From assembly GCA_944385935.1 (NCBI GenBank), contig CALWZC010000002.1, positions 62,001-126,000 on the forward strand: a stretch of 64,000 bases of DNA, written 5' to 3'. Below are positions 1-8,351 of the stretch, one piece after another. How positions within the stretch are numbered: the stretch's first letter is position 1; every line of letters begins with the position of its first letter. Source of the DNA: an uncultured Anaerofilum sp. (GTDB lineage Bacteria > Bacillota > Clostridia > Oscillospirales > Ruminococcaceae). The notes under the pieces are model-generated. The model worked only from the letters and a program-made list of their open reading frames with translations. It was not told the DNA's origin and made no database searches. A program made the translations under genes and the position numbers.

Positions 1-325
1 AAATACCCAGCTTTTGGCTGATTGCTTGCGCAATATCTTTTGCAGTTACCGAACCAAACAAACGGCCGCCTTTGCCAGCCTTTGCCTGAATGGTAACAGT
101 TTGGTCTTGGATTTTCTGAGCCAACTCCTTGGCAGCAGCCAGTTCCTCTGCGGCATGGTGCTCCTTGGCAGCAGCTTTTGTTTTTACCTCGTTTACTGCC
201 GAAGCATTTGCCTCAGAAGCCAGTCCCCGAGGGAACAAAAAGTTGCGAGCGTAGCCGTCGGAAACCTCATGGATTTCATCCTTTTTTCCAATGTTTTTTA
301 CATCTTGTTTCAATACAACTTTCAT
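1..325 (-). CDS. rplI: Ribosomal protein L9 (bL9), 5' part, runs off the window
   Basis: The reverse strand from the ATG at 325 encodes the N-terminal 108 residues of bL9, a two-domain 50S subunit protein that binds 23S rRNA. The start [15 protein letters not shown] and the segment [14 protein letters not shown] are the family signature. They are followed by the Ala/Lys/Glu-rich connecting helix and the start of the C-terminal domain ([14 protein letters not shown]). A GGGG ribosome site lies just upstream. The gene directly follows gdpP, the order known from Bacillus and Clostridia. It is cut by the window edge, not truncated by mutation. Confidence 0.95.
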   Translation of the reverse strand, partial: MKVVLKQDVKNIGKKDEIHEVSDGYARNFLFPRGLASEANASAVNEVKTKAAAKEHHAAEELAAAKELAQKIQDQTVTIQAKAGKGGRLFGSVTAKDIAQAISQKLGI

Positions 326-367
326 GTTTGTATATCCCCTTTCTTCCCTGTTCAGACAAACACTACA

Positions 368-2368
368 CTACGGTTCCTGCTTTGCAGATTTTGCTGGCAA
401 TGCTTGCCTTTCCTTTTTTTCATTTTCTCTATATTGAGTAATGGCAGCGAGTATCAATTCACGGGCATGGTCGGCTGTATCATTTTTCAGCTGACCTCCT
501 GCCATGGTCAAATGGCCTCCGCCACCCAACTGCTCCATGATAACCTGCACATTTACTTCTCCCAAACTTCTGGCAGAAATATTTACCTGCCCATTGGTTT
601 CCACCGCTACAAAGCTGGCTTGCACTCCATCAATGGTCAACAAGTCATTGGCAGCTTGTGGAACTGCCACAGCCATTTCTGGAGGTAATCCGCTGGTTGC
701 AACCACAGCACAGCCCAAATACAACCCTGCTTCTGTAACCAGTCGGCTTTTCCACTCGTAGGCTGCAAAGCTGGTGGAAAATAACTTCTTTACCTGTTGG
801 GTTTCTGCACCCATTCGTCTCAAATAGGCCGCCGCCTCAAAGGTTCTTACACCAGTATGTAAGGCGAATGTTCTTGTATCCAATGTAATGCCCGCAAGAA
901 GTGCTTGTGCCTCCAATGCAGTCAATTTGTCCTTTTCATCTGCCGAAACATACTGCAAAATCTCACTTACCAACTCACAAGTAGAGCTTGCATAGGGCTC
1001 GTGATAAGTAATCACAGCATTGTCAATGAATCCCACACACTTTCGATGGTGGTCAATTAGCACCACATTTTTGCAACCATGGTATACTTCTTTGCTCTCC
1101 AACAGATAAGGCAGATGTGTATCCACCACAATCAGCAAAGTTTTTGCTGTAATGGAGTCCAGCACCTGCTCTGGAGGAAGGAATTCCCCTTCATATCCAT
1201 TTTCAATCATCTGGTCAATGAGGTTTTCGGCGAGGCTTTCTTTCTTTTTCACCACAACGGCTGCCGGCTTATGGCACATCTTACAAATACGCAACATACC
1301 CACTGCTGCACCGATTGCATCCAAATCGGAAGCCTTATGCCCCATAATCAACACGCTGTCGCTTTGATGTATCAAATCAGTTAATGCAGCCGCCACAATA
1401 CGGCTGCGGACCTTACTTCTTTTTTCTACGCTACGGGAAACTCCACCATAAAAAGCAAAGCCCTCGTTGCTTTTCACAGCTGCTTGGTCACCGCCTCTGC
1501 CTAATGCCATATCCAAGGCTTGGGCCGCCATCTTTTGACAGTCACGCAAGGTTTTCCCTCCTCGTCCCACACCAATGGAAAGAGTAACTGCCACCTTGCC
1601 ATCTCCAATTTGTCTAGCCTTATCCAATATCTCAAAGCGAGAATTGATAATTTCCTTCATATGTCGCTCTTCCAACACCGCAATATAACGGGAGGAAGAA
1701 ACACGATTCAAAAAGCCGCTGGTTCTGCCAACAAAGTCTTCCAACAAACGGTTGATTTGCCCCAAAAATGTGGCTCTCTCCGACTCTTTCAGCTCTCGCA
1801 GAATCTCATCATAGGTGTCCACTTCAATAATCAAATAGGAAGGACGAGAGGCATCATACTCGTTGGCTTTATTTTTCAACTGGGTATTTTCCACAAAATA
1901 AGCAACATATAGGCTATCTTGTTCCCGGGCAACACTGCCAAACACAGTATAGCGTTTGCCTTCTCGTTCCATGTCTTGCCCTGTTGCACAAGCGCACTTG
2001 TGCAAATCCATCCCTGGAAACAACTTGTTGATAGGCTGTAGGCACATATCCTCTTCGTTCAAGACCTGTCGCCGAAATTCATCGTTATACCAAATAATAT
2101 TTTTTCCAGACAAAATCACCACTGGAACTGGTAGGCTCATTACACCATACTGTGCTGCCTCTTCGCTTCCAATGCCACGCAACACCTTTGCAATTAGCTT
2201 GCGAATTCGGCGAGCATTGAGCCAAATTCCAATTCCCACCAGCACCATTACCAGCATTACCGGCACCAGCATAACGGGCATTGCCAAAATCAATGCTGTT
2301 GCAAGCAAAATGCAGATACAAAGCAGAACAATCAACAGAATGTCTACTCCCTGCAAGATACGCTTCAT
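368..2368 (-). CDS. gdpP: Cyclic-di-AMP phosphodiesterase, GdpP/YybT type
   Basis: This 666-aa membrane protein has the full GdpP layout: two N-terminal membrane helices (about 7-50), a PAS-like sensor domain (about 80-165), a degenerate GGDEF domain (about 175-300), then DHH and DHHA1 catalytic domains. The DHH part shows GHKASDLDAIG (about 343-353), VVDTH (about 414), the name-giving DHH (439-441) and a GITLDTRTF motif. GGGGHLTMAGGQ marks DHHA1 near residue 620. Family knowledge says it hydrolyses c-di-AMP to pApA and so tunes potassium and cell-wall homeostasis. It lies 36 nt after rnj and 42 nt before rplI, so the three genes are probably co-transcribed. Confidence 0.95.
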   Translation of the reverse strand: MKRILQGVDILLIVLLCICILLATALILAMPVMLVPVMLVMVLVGIGIWLNARRIRKLIAKVLRGIGSEEAAQYGVMSLPVPVVILSGKNIIWYNDEFRRQVLNEEDMCLQPINKLFPGMDLHKCACATGQDMEREGKRYTVFGSVAREQDSLYVAYFVENTQLKNKANEYDASRPSYLIIEVDTYDEILRELKESERATFLGQINRLLEDFVGRTSGFLNRVSSSRYIAVLEERHMKEIINSRFEILDKARQIGDGKVAVTLSIGVGRGGKTLRDCQKMAAQALDMALGRGGDQAAVKSNEGFAFYGGVSRSVEKRSKVRSRIVAAALTDLIHQSDSVLIMGHKASDLDAIGAAVGMLRICKMCHKPAAVVVKKKESLAENLIDQMIENGYEGEFLPPEQVLDSITAKTLLIVVDTHLPYLLESKEVYHGCKNVVLIDHHRKCVGFIDNAVITYHEPYASSTCELVSEILQYVSADEKDKLTALEAQALLAGITLDTRTFALHTGVRTFEAAAYLRRMGAETQQVKKLFSTSFAAYEWKSRLVTEAGLYLGCAVVATSGLPPEMAVAVPQAANDLLTIDGVQASFVAVETNGQVNISARSLGEVNVQVIMEQLGGGGHLTMAGGQLKNDTADHARELILAAITQYRENEKKERQALPAKSAKQEP

Positions 2369-2404
2369 ACTCCTGCACCCCTCTCGAGCACTCTTTTTGT
2401 GAAA

Positions 2405-4288
2405 CTACACCTCCATCAAAATGGGCAGAATCATCGGGCTGCGTTTTGTTCTCCGATACATAAAGGCAGAAACGGTCTCTCGAATGCGTGTTTTCACACT
2501 GTTCCAATCTCGTACCTTTTCGGCATGACATTTATTCAGCACCTGCTGCACCTGCTCTTTGGCATCATCAATCAGCTTTTCTGCTTCCCGTACATACACA
2601 AAGCCACGAGAAACAATATCCGGCCCCGCCAATATTTCCCCTGTGCGGCTGTCCACTGTGGCAACAATAATTACTAGGCCATCCTGTGACAGATGACGGC
2701 GGTCACGCAAAACCACATTGCCCACATCTCCTACACCGAGGCCATCCACCATAACGCTGCCTGCTACCACAGGCTCGCCCAGTTGGATTCCATCTTGTGT
2801 GAGGGTAATGCAGTCGCCCAGCTCTGCAATATAAATGTTTTCTTTAGGAATGCCCATCATAGCGGCAGTGGCTGCATGTTTTTTCAGCTGCTTATACTCT
2901 CCATGAACTGGCAGGAAAAACTTCGGGTTTGCCAACCGCAGCATAAGTTTTTGTTCCTCTTGACAGGCATGACCAGACACATGGACGTCATACATGGACT
3001 CATAAATAACCTCGGCTCCCAGTTTCAGCAATCCATTGATTACTTTGGTCACCATCTTTTCATTGCCAGGAATGGGATTTGCACTAATGATAATAAAATC
3101 GCCATCTCCCACCCGTACATTTCGGTGACTTGCACTACTCATGCGAGAAAGAGCCGACAAAGGCTCTCCTTGGCTTCCGGTGGTAATCAATACAATATTT
3201 TCTGGGGGATATTTGTTAATTTGCTCTAGGTCAATCAAAACACCTTCTGGTGCTTTCAAATATCCCAATTCCAGAGCCATTGCAGTATTATTCACCATAC
3301 TGCGACCGGAAACAGCCACTTTCCTTCCATGTTCCACCGCCATATCAATAATTTGCTGGATGCGGTATACATTGGATGCAAAGGTAGCAATAATAATCCG
3401 CTTTCCACTGGCACGATTAAACAAACTGCCAAAGCTTTCGCCCACCTTTTGTTCGGTCATGGTAAAGCCTGGACGCTCCGAGTTTGTTGAATCGCTCAAC
3501 AGTGCTAACACGCCCTGTTTTCCATATTCTGCAATGGTAGCAAGGTCTGTGGTACCTCCAGAAATGGGGGTAAAATCAATCTTAAAATCTCCCGTGTGGA
3601 GAATGGTTCCTCCCGCTGTTTGGATAGCATAGGCCACAGCATCAGGGATGGAATGGTTCACATGGATAGGCTCAATGGTAAATCCACCCAAACTAAACTT
3701 TTGACCAGGCTGTACCTCCTTCATGGTGGTGCTGCCCTTCAAGCCATGTTCATCCAATTTGTTGCCCAGCAACCCCAAAGTAAGCCGAGTGGCATAAATG
3801 GGCACTTTAATTTGCTTCAACAAATATGGAATGGAACCAATGTGGTCTTCGTGTCCATGTGTGATAATCAATCCTTGAATTTTTTCCTTATTTTGCACCA
3901 CAAAGGTAAAATCAGGAATAACCAAGTCAATACCAAACATATCACTGTCTGGGAACACTAAACCACAATCCACAATCAGCATTTCGCCGTTGCATTCATA
4001 TACAGTAAAGTTTTTGCCAACTTCCCCCAAACCACCCAAGGGATAAACATGCACTGGTACAGTAGGTTGTTTCTTCCGCTGGGGTTGGCGTTTCCTTTGC
4101 TGCCCTCTCCATGGTTGCCGAGTTGCCCCCTCTTTTTTCTGGATGGGCTGCTCTGATGGGCCTTTTTGCTCTTTCGCTCCACGGGGATTTGTCCCACGGG
4201 GCACACGAGGTCTGCGAGGGCGTTGGGTTTTCTCTTTTTTGTCTGCTATATCATTGTTCGATTCGGTATTTTTTTGTAATTCATTCAT
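2405..4288 (-). CDS. rnj: Ribonuclease J
   Basis: This is a beta-CASP metallo-beta-lactamase nuclease combining 5'-3' exonuclease and endonuclease activity for mRNA turnover. The zinc motif HGHEDHIG follows VYPLGGLGEVGKN and VDCGLVFPD. Later motifs are LHTGDFKID, LLSDSTNSERPGFT and PVHGEYKQL. A Lys/Arg/Gln/Pro-rich tail of about 70 residues precedes the catalytic core and is predicted disordered; it could bind RNA or partners. I chose the ATG at 4288 because GGAGG (4299-4303) precedes it. An in-frame ATG at 4315 would add nine residues but lacks a ribosome site. The gene heads an rnj-gdpP-rplI unit and has a consensus promoter about 300 bp upstream. Confidence 0.95.
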   Translation of the reverse strand: MNELQKNTESNNDIADKKEKTQRPRRPRVPRGTNPRGAKEQKGPSEQPIQKKEGATRQPWRGQQRKRQPQRKKQPTVPVHVYPLGGLGEVGKNFTVYECNGEMLIVDCGLVFPDSDMFGIDLVIPDFTFVVQNKEKIQGLIITHGHEDHIGSIPYLLKQIKVPIYATRLTLGLLGNKLDEHGLKGSTTMKEVQPGQKFSLGGFTIEPIHVNHSIPDAVAYAIQTAGGTILHTGDFKIDFTPISGGTTDLATIAEYGKQGVLALLSDSTNSERPGFTMTEQKVGESFGSLFNRASGKRIIIATFASNVYRIQQIIDMAVEHGRKVAVSGRSMVNNTAMALELGYLKAPEGVLIDLEQINKYPPENIVLITTGSQGEPLSALSRMSSASHRNVRVGDGDFIIISANPIPGNEKMVTKVINGLLKLGAEVIYESMYDVHVSGHACQEEQKLMLRLANPKFFLPVHGEYKQLKKHAATAAMMGIPKENIYIAELGDCITLTQDGIQLGEPVVAGSVMVDGLGVGDVGNVVLRDRRHLSQDGLVIIVATVDSRTGEILAGPDIVSRGFVYVREAEKLIDDAKEQVQQVLNKCHAEKVRDWNSVKTRIRETVSAFMYRRTKRSPMILPILMEV

Positions 4289-4320
4289 ACTTTCCTTACC
4301 TCCAATGTTTTTCAATGCAC

Positions 4321-4453
4321 AAAACAGGGCCTGCTACTTTAACACGGTCAGGTCCACTGCTTTGCTGGCCATTTGCCAGTTTCAATATGTTCTTATGGTA
4401 AAATACATATTTGTGTAAGACGACACCTGTCGGATACTGTCCTTTATGTCGTC
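4321..4453 (-). ncRNA. Folded 5' leader of rnj with a terminator-like hairpin
   Basis: The predicted rnj transcript starts near 4569 and runs about 280 nt before the start codon. Within it are a perfect 7-bp inverted repeat (4419-4425 with 4447-4453) enclosing a small GGA/TCC hairpin, a CTGGC/GCCAG hairpin (4365-4369 with 4375-4379), and a longer bulged pairing of 4349-4359 with 4325-4333. The last is followed on the transcript strand by UUUUG, so it resembles an attenuator. I do not recognise a known RNA family. Whether this regulates RNase J, for instance by autogenous cleavage, is inference. Confidence 0.4.
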
Positions 4454-4575
4454 CGTTTTCTAGGTGAGAGAACCTTTTCCGCAACAAACAAGATGAACTC
4501 TCCAAGAAAAACATCCATCATTCCGCTGCATTCCGTCGCAAATCTACGGCAAAATGCACAACATATCTGCTATAA

Positions 4576-4604
4576 ATTGTAACCTGTGCCTTTTGCTTTG
4601 TCAA
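4576..4604 (-). promoter_or_regulatory. Sigma-A promoter for rnj-gdpP-rplI
   Basis: Read on the minus strand this is TTGACA (4604-4599), a 17-bp spacer and TACAAT (4581-4576): a perfect -35 and a 5/6 -10. It points at rnj and would start transcription near 4569. Confidence 0.8.
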
Positions 4605-4702
4605 TAGCGGTCAAGATGGCTTTGCCTGCCAAAAATTCTTTTTTGTTTCTGTTGGCAGCCTGTCTTTTTTCCTAGTATCGCCTAATTATTGGAAATTTAA
4701 TC

Positions 4703-4731
4703 TTGTTGAAAAAATAGTTTTGGAGTATACT
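4703..4731 (+). promoter_or_regulatory. Candidate promoter for rnhA
   Basis: TTGTTG (4703-4708), a 17-bp spacer and TATACT (4726-4731) lie about 70 bp before the rnhA start. The -35 is weak and the -10 good. It is arranged back to back with the rnj promoter, leaving about 100 bp between them with no gene. Confidence 0.55.
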
Positions 4732-4803
4732 TTTTAAATTGATATGCGTAATTTTGCATAAACATTTCCTTTTTTCAATTTTTGATAGTATAGGAGCTTT
4801 TTT

Positions 4804-5253
4804 ATGAAAACAGTGTATTTATTTACAGATGGTGCATGCAGCGGCAATCCGGGGCCGGGAGGTTGGGGCTCCATTTTGCGCTGGAACCAAATCGAAAAAG
4901 AATTGTCTGGTGGTGCCGCTGATACCACCAACAACCGTATGGAATTGATGGCGGTTATTTCTGGTTTGGAAGCACTGAAGGAACCCTGTGAAGTCCATCT
5001 GACCAGCGATTCCAAATATGTGATTGATGCCCTAAGCAAAGGATGGGCAAAGGGGTGGCAAGCAAAAGGCTGGAAAAAAGCCGATGGAAAGCCCGCTCTA
5101 AATGCAGACCTATGGCAACGATTGCTTCCCCTTTGCGAAAAACATACTATCCACTATCACTGGATTAAGGGCCATGCTGGACACCCCGAAAACGAACGCT
5201 GTGACCAGTTGGCTGTTGCTCAAAGCAAATTGTATGGTGGCACACAAAAATAA
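4804..5253 (+). CDS. rnhA: Ribonuclease HI
   Basis: This 149-aa enzyme cleaves the RNA strand of RNA-DNA hybrids, removing R-loops and primer remnants. All catalytic acids are visible: D9 in [15 protein letters not shown]47 in NNRMEL, D69 in TSDSKYV and D134 in [12 protein letters not shown], with the assisting H124 in IKGHAGH. Length is normal for the single-domain bacterial enzyme, and the Trp/Lys-rich handle region ([13 protein letters not shown]) is present. The start is supported by AGGAG seven bases upstream. It is divergent from rnj and has its own promoter. Confidence 0.96.
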   Translation: MKTVYLFTDGACSGNPGPGGWGSILRWNQIEKELSGGAADTTNNRMELMAVISGLEALKEPCEVHLTSDSKYVIDALSKGWAKGWQAKGWKKADGKPALNADLWQRLLPLCEKHTIHYHWIKGHAGHPENERCDQLAVAQSKLYGGTQK

Positions 5254-5317
5254 TTTCTTTGCCACTTTTAAAATGTGTTTGGTTTTTTGCTTTTTTTGCA
5301 TTTTTGTGTTTTGCCTC

Positions 5318-5346
5318 TTGCAAACTGCACTAAAATGGTATATATT
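5318..5346 (+). promoter_or_regulatory. Candidate promoter for the cysteine desulfurase operon
   Basis: TTGCAA (5318-5323), a 17-bp spacer and TATATT (5341-5346). Transcription would give a leader of about 115 nt that holds a TGTCGG/CCGACA hairpin (5428-5433 with 5449-5454) just before the ribosome site. I see no IscR-type operator. Confidence 0.5.
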
Positions 5347-5468
5347 GATATTCGGACAAACTCCCTACAAAGCAAGTTAAGCAATTTGTTTTCTGTGGTT
5401 GTTTTGTCCAATCAATTACAAGTTTCCTGTCGGACGGCCTTTCACCACCCGACACAAAGCAAGGTAAG

Positions 5469-6653
5469 GTGAATGATTTGAACGAGATTATCTATTTAGA
5501 CAACGCTGCAACCACCCCTGTGAAAGAGGAAGTGTTGCAGGAAATGCTGCCATGGTTTGCCCAATTTTATGGCAATCCCAGCAGCCATTATAGTATTGGT
5601 TACGAGACCAAAGACGCCATTGACAAAGCACGTGCACAGGTGGCAGCCGCTTTGAATTGTCAGCCCTCAGAAGTATATTTTACTGGCTGTGGTACCGAAA
5701 GCGACAACTGGGCAATCAAGGGTTCTGCCCTTCGACTGGCTCCCAAGGGCAAAAAGCACCTGATTACTAGTGCCATCGAGCACCATGCTGTACTTCATGC
5801 TATGCGCTCTTTGGAGCAACAAGGCTTTGAGGTAACCTACCTCCCAGTAGACTCCAAAGGCTTTGTTTCTCCCGAAGATTTGAAAGCTGCCATCCGTCCT
5901 GATACTGCTTTAGTGTCCATTATGATGGCAAACAACGAAATTGGTACCATTGAGCCCATCGCCAAGTTGGGTGCCGTCTGCCGGGAAAAAGGCGTCTGCT
6001 TCCACACCGATGCTGTACAGGCTGCCGGTGCAATTCCCATTGATGTACAAGCCATGAACATTGATATGCTCAGCTTGTCCGCCCACAAATTCAATGGGCC
6101 AAAGGGCTGTGGTGTGCTGTATATCCGCAAGGGCATTGCTCCTTTGAATTTGCTGGATGGAGGCGGACAAGAAGGCCGCCGTCGTGCCGGCACTGAGAAT
6201 GTAGCCGGCATCGTGGGTTTAGGCAAAGCACTGGAATTGGCTGTTTCCTCTTTGGAGCAAAAAGCCGCTCATCAAAAGGCTTTGCGGGATTATGTGGTTC
6301 AGCGTATTCTCAAAAATATCCCTGAAGCTCGCTTGAACGGCGATGCAGATAAGCGTTTGCCTGGCAATGCCAGCATTAGTTTCCCTGGATTGGAAGGAGA
6401 AACCATTTTGTTGGATTTGGACATGCACGGCATTTGTGCTTCCACTGGTTCTGCCTGCAACAGTGACAGTCTAGACCCCAGCCATGTACTATTGGCCATT
6501 GGTCTGCCCCATGAAATTGCCCATGGAACTATGCGCTTTTCCTTTGGCCCCCAAAACACCCAAGAGGAAGCAGAATTTTTGTGCGAAACTTTGGAACAAA
6601 TTATCCCCAACCGGCGGGCAATGTCCCCCATTTGGAACAGCCGAAAGGCATAA
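5469..6653 (+). CDS. Cysteine desulfurase, NifS/IscS family
   Basis: This PLP enzyme moves sulfur from cysteine as a persulfide to the scaffold and thiolation proteins encoded next to it. Seen are the N-terminal YLDNAATTP, the PLP-binding lysine in SLSAHKFNGPKG, the GTENVAGIVG loop and the catalytic cysteine region ASTGSACNSDS, whose long loop resembles IscS/NifS rather than SufS. At 394 aa it is full length. The start is uncertain: GTG at 5469, or TTG at 5478 with AAGGTAAGG eight bases upstream. It lies 85 bp before the scaffold gene and is evidently co-transcribed with it and mnmA. The symbol is left empty because nifS and iscS cannot be told apart here. Confidence 0.94.
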   Translation: MNDLNEIIYLDNAATTPVKEEVLQEMLPWFAQFYGNPSSHYSIGYETKDAIDKARAQVAAALNCQPSEVYFTGCGTESDNWAIKGSALRLAPKGKKHLITSAIEHHAVLHAMRSLEQQGFEVTYLPVDSKGFVSPEDLKAAIRPDTALVSIMMANNEIGTIEPIAKLGAVCREKGVCFHTDAVQAAGAIPIDVQAMNIDMLSLSAHKFNGPKGCGVLYIRKGIAPLNLLDGGGQEGRRRAGTENVAGIVGLGKALELAVSSLEQKAAHQKALRDYVVQRILKNIPEARLNGDADKRLPGNASISFPGLEGETILLDLDMHGICASTGSACNSDSLDPSHVLLAIGLPHEIAHGTMRFSFGPQNTQEEAEFLCETLEQIIPNRRAMSPIWNSRKA

Positions 6654-6738
6654 ATACACCACCTATATTCCCTTTGTTCCGGGAATACTGACAATAGAAA
6701 TAAACTAAGAAAAGAAGTATAAAAGGAGTATACCCCTT

Positions 6739-7209
6739 ATGGCAATGTATAGTGCAAAAGTTATGGACCATTTTGCTCACCCCCGCAATGTAGGTGAGTT
6801 GGAAGATGCCAACGGTGTTGGCGAGGTAGGCAACGCAAAATGTGGCGACATTATGCGGATGTATCTGAAGGTAGAAAACAATGTAATCACCGATGTTCGT
6901 TTTATGACCTTCGGCTGTGGTGCAGCTATTGCCACCAGCAGCATGGCAACCGAACTGATTAAGGGCAAATCTTTGGATGAGGCTCTGAAACTTACCAACA
7001 AAGCAGTAGTAGAGGCTTTGGATGGTCTGCCTCCTGTAAAAGTGCATTGCTCTGTATTGGCAGAACAAGCTATCAAGGCAGCCATTGCCGACTATTATAC
7101 CCGTCTAGGCATTGACCCCGAACCCATCGTAGGAAAACTGGCAGATGACGCACATGACCACGACCATCATTGTTCTTCCTGCGAGGGAGGTTGCAGCTGT
7201 GACCACTGA
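6739..7209 (+). CDS. iscU: Iron-sulfur cluster scaffold protein, IscU/NifU N-terminal type
   Basis: This 156-aa protein assembles Fe-S clusters with sulfur from the desulfurase upstream. The three ligand cysteines sit in NAKCGD, FGCGAA and VHCSVLA at normal spacing, with the stabilising Asp in CGD. The core ends near residue 135. After it comes an unusual metal-ligand-rich tail with five His and four Cys among about 18 residues (DHDHHCSSC then GGCSCDH). The tail could bind metal but is not part of the standard fold. Its end abuts mnmA (stop 7209, next start 7211), so translation of the two is likely coupled. AAAGGAG precedes the ATG. Confidence 0.93.
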   Translation: MAMYSAKVMDHFAHPRNVGELEDANGVGEVGNAKCGDIMRMYLKVENNVITDVRFMTFGCGAAIATSSMATELIKGKSLDEALKLTNKAVVEALDGLPPVKVHCSVLAEQAIKAAIADYYTRLGIDPEPIVGKLADDAHDHDHHCSSCEGGCSCDH

Positions 7210-7210
7210 T

Positions 7211-8284
7211 ATGATTAGCACCGGTTCCAGCTTTTCCACCTTTGAAAAGGTAGAAAAGGTTCTGGTAGGGCTTTCGGGAGGCGTGGATTCCTCGGTTTGT
7301 ATCCAGATTTTGAAAGACCAAGGCTTTGATGTGTCAGCTGCGGTCATTCGCTTTTCTGATTCCCATGCTCCTGCGGTGGAAGCTGCCAAAAAGGTAGCTG
7401 CCCAGTTGAATGTATTTTGCTATGAAATTGACGCAAAGGAAGCCTTTGAAAGCAAAGTAATTGCGCCTTTCTGCGAAAGCTATTGCAATGGTCAAACCCC
7501 AAACCCCTGTGTGCTTTGCAACCCCAATGTAAAGTTCAAGTTGCTGGCACAAAAAGCGGACGAGTTGGGGATTCACCTCATTGCCACTGGTCATTATGCC
7601 CGTGTGGAAGAACAGGATGATGGCACCTATGCCATTGCTATTCCCGAAAGTGCAGCCCGTGACCAAAGCTATATGCTCTATCGTTTAGACCAGAGCATTC
7701 TTTCCCGTTTGATTCTGCCTTTGGGAGAATTTGAAAAACAGGATATTCGAGATACTGCCCGTGAATTAGGTCTTGCCAGTGCAGATGCGCCAGATAGTCA
7801 AGAAATCTGCTTTATTCCCGATGGGGATTATGCCGGTTTTATTCAAAACAGAGGCATGGAAAGCAAATCCGGCAATTTTATTGGCCCAGAGGGTCAAGAC
7901 TTGGGTACTCACAAAGGTGTATGTCACTATACCATTGGGCAGCGCAAAGGATTGAATATTGCTCTAGGCAAACCTGTATTTGTCAAGTCTATTGAATCTG
8001 ATGGAAACATTCTATTGGGTTGGGCTGGCGATGAATTTTACAACGCTGTTTCCTTGCGAGAGTTTTGTACCCCTACTGGCAAGGCTTTACCAGAGGGAGA
8101 ATATGTGGCAAAAATCCGCAGTGCTGCAAAGCCTGCTGCCTGTCTGCTCAAATACCAAGAAGATGGCAGTGTTGCTTTGGAGTTTGCTGAACCTGTTCGG
8201 GCACCTGCCCCCGGACAAAGTGCTGTGCTGTATCAAAACGGTCACGTTGTAGGCGGTGGCTTTATCCACAGCATTCTTTCCTAA
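7211..8284 (+). CDS. mnmA: tRNA-specific 2-thiouridylase MnmA
   Basis: This enzyme makes s2U34 in tRNAs for Lys, Glu and Gln, taking persulfide sulfur from the desulfurase in the same operon. The PP-loop motif VLVGLSGGVDSS lies close to the N-terminus. The two redox cysteines are in TPNPCVLCN and SQEICFIPD, and YTIGQRKGL marks the central domain. I start it at the ATG at 7211, one base after the iscU stop, giving 357 aa. An upstream in-frame ATG at 7145 would overlap iscU and add 22 non-conserved residues. The segment after the PP-loop is shorter than in many MnmA proteins. A strong terminator follows. Confidence 0.95.
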   Translation: MISTGSSFSTFEKVEKVLVGLSGGVDSSVCIQILKDQGFDVSAAVIRFSDSHAPAVEAAKKVAAQLNVFCYEIDAKEAFESKVIAPFCESYCNGQTPNPCVLCNPNVKFKLLAQKADELGIHLIATGHYARVEEQDDGTYAIAIPESAARDQSYMLYRLDQSILSRLILPLGEFEKQDIRDTARELGLASADAPDSQEICFIPDGDYAGFIQNRGMESKSGNFIGPEGQDLGTHKGVCHYTIGQRKGLNIALGKPVFVKSIESDGNILLGWAGDEFYNAVSLREFCTPTGKALPEGEYVAKIRSAAKPAACLLKYQEDGSVALEFAEPVRAPAPGQSAVLYQNGHVVGGGFIHSILS

Positions 8285-8301
8285 ATCTATCTTCAAATAG
8301 C

Positions 8302-8338
8302 AAAACCTCTGTTGGACAAACAATCCAACAGAGGTTTT
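8302..8338. terminator. Bidirectional terminator between mnmA and mutS2
   Basis: Two 15-bp arms (8302-8316 and 8324-8338) pair perfectly around a 7-nt loop and are flanked by A and T runs on either side. It serves the converging mnmA and mutS2 transcripts. Confidence 0.9.
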
Positions 8339-8351
8339 ATTTTATCTGTTT

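Noticed and set aside
14-688. Plus-strand open frame of 224 codons at the window start
   Set aside because: It runs antisense to rplI and the 3' end of gdpP, both certain genes, and has no start signal.
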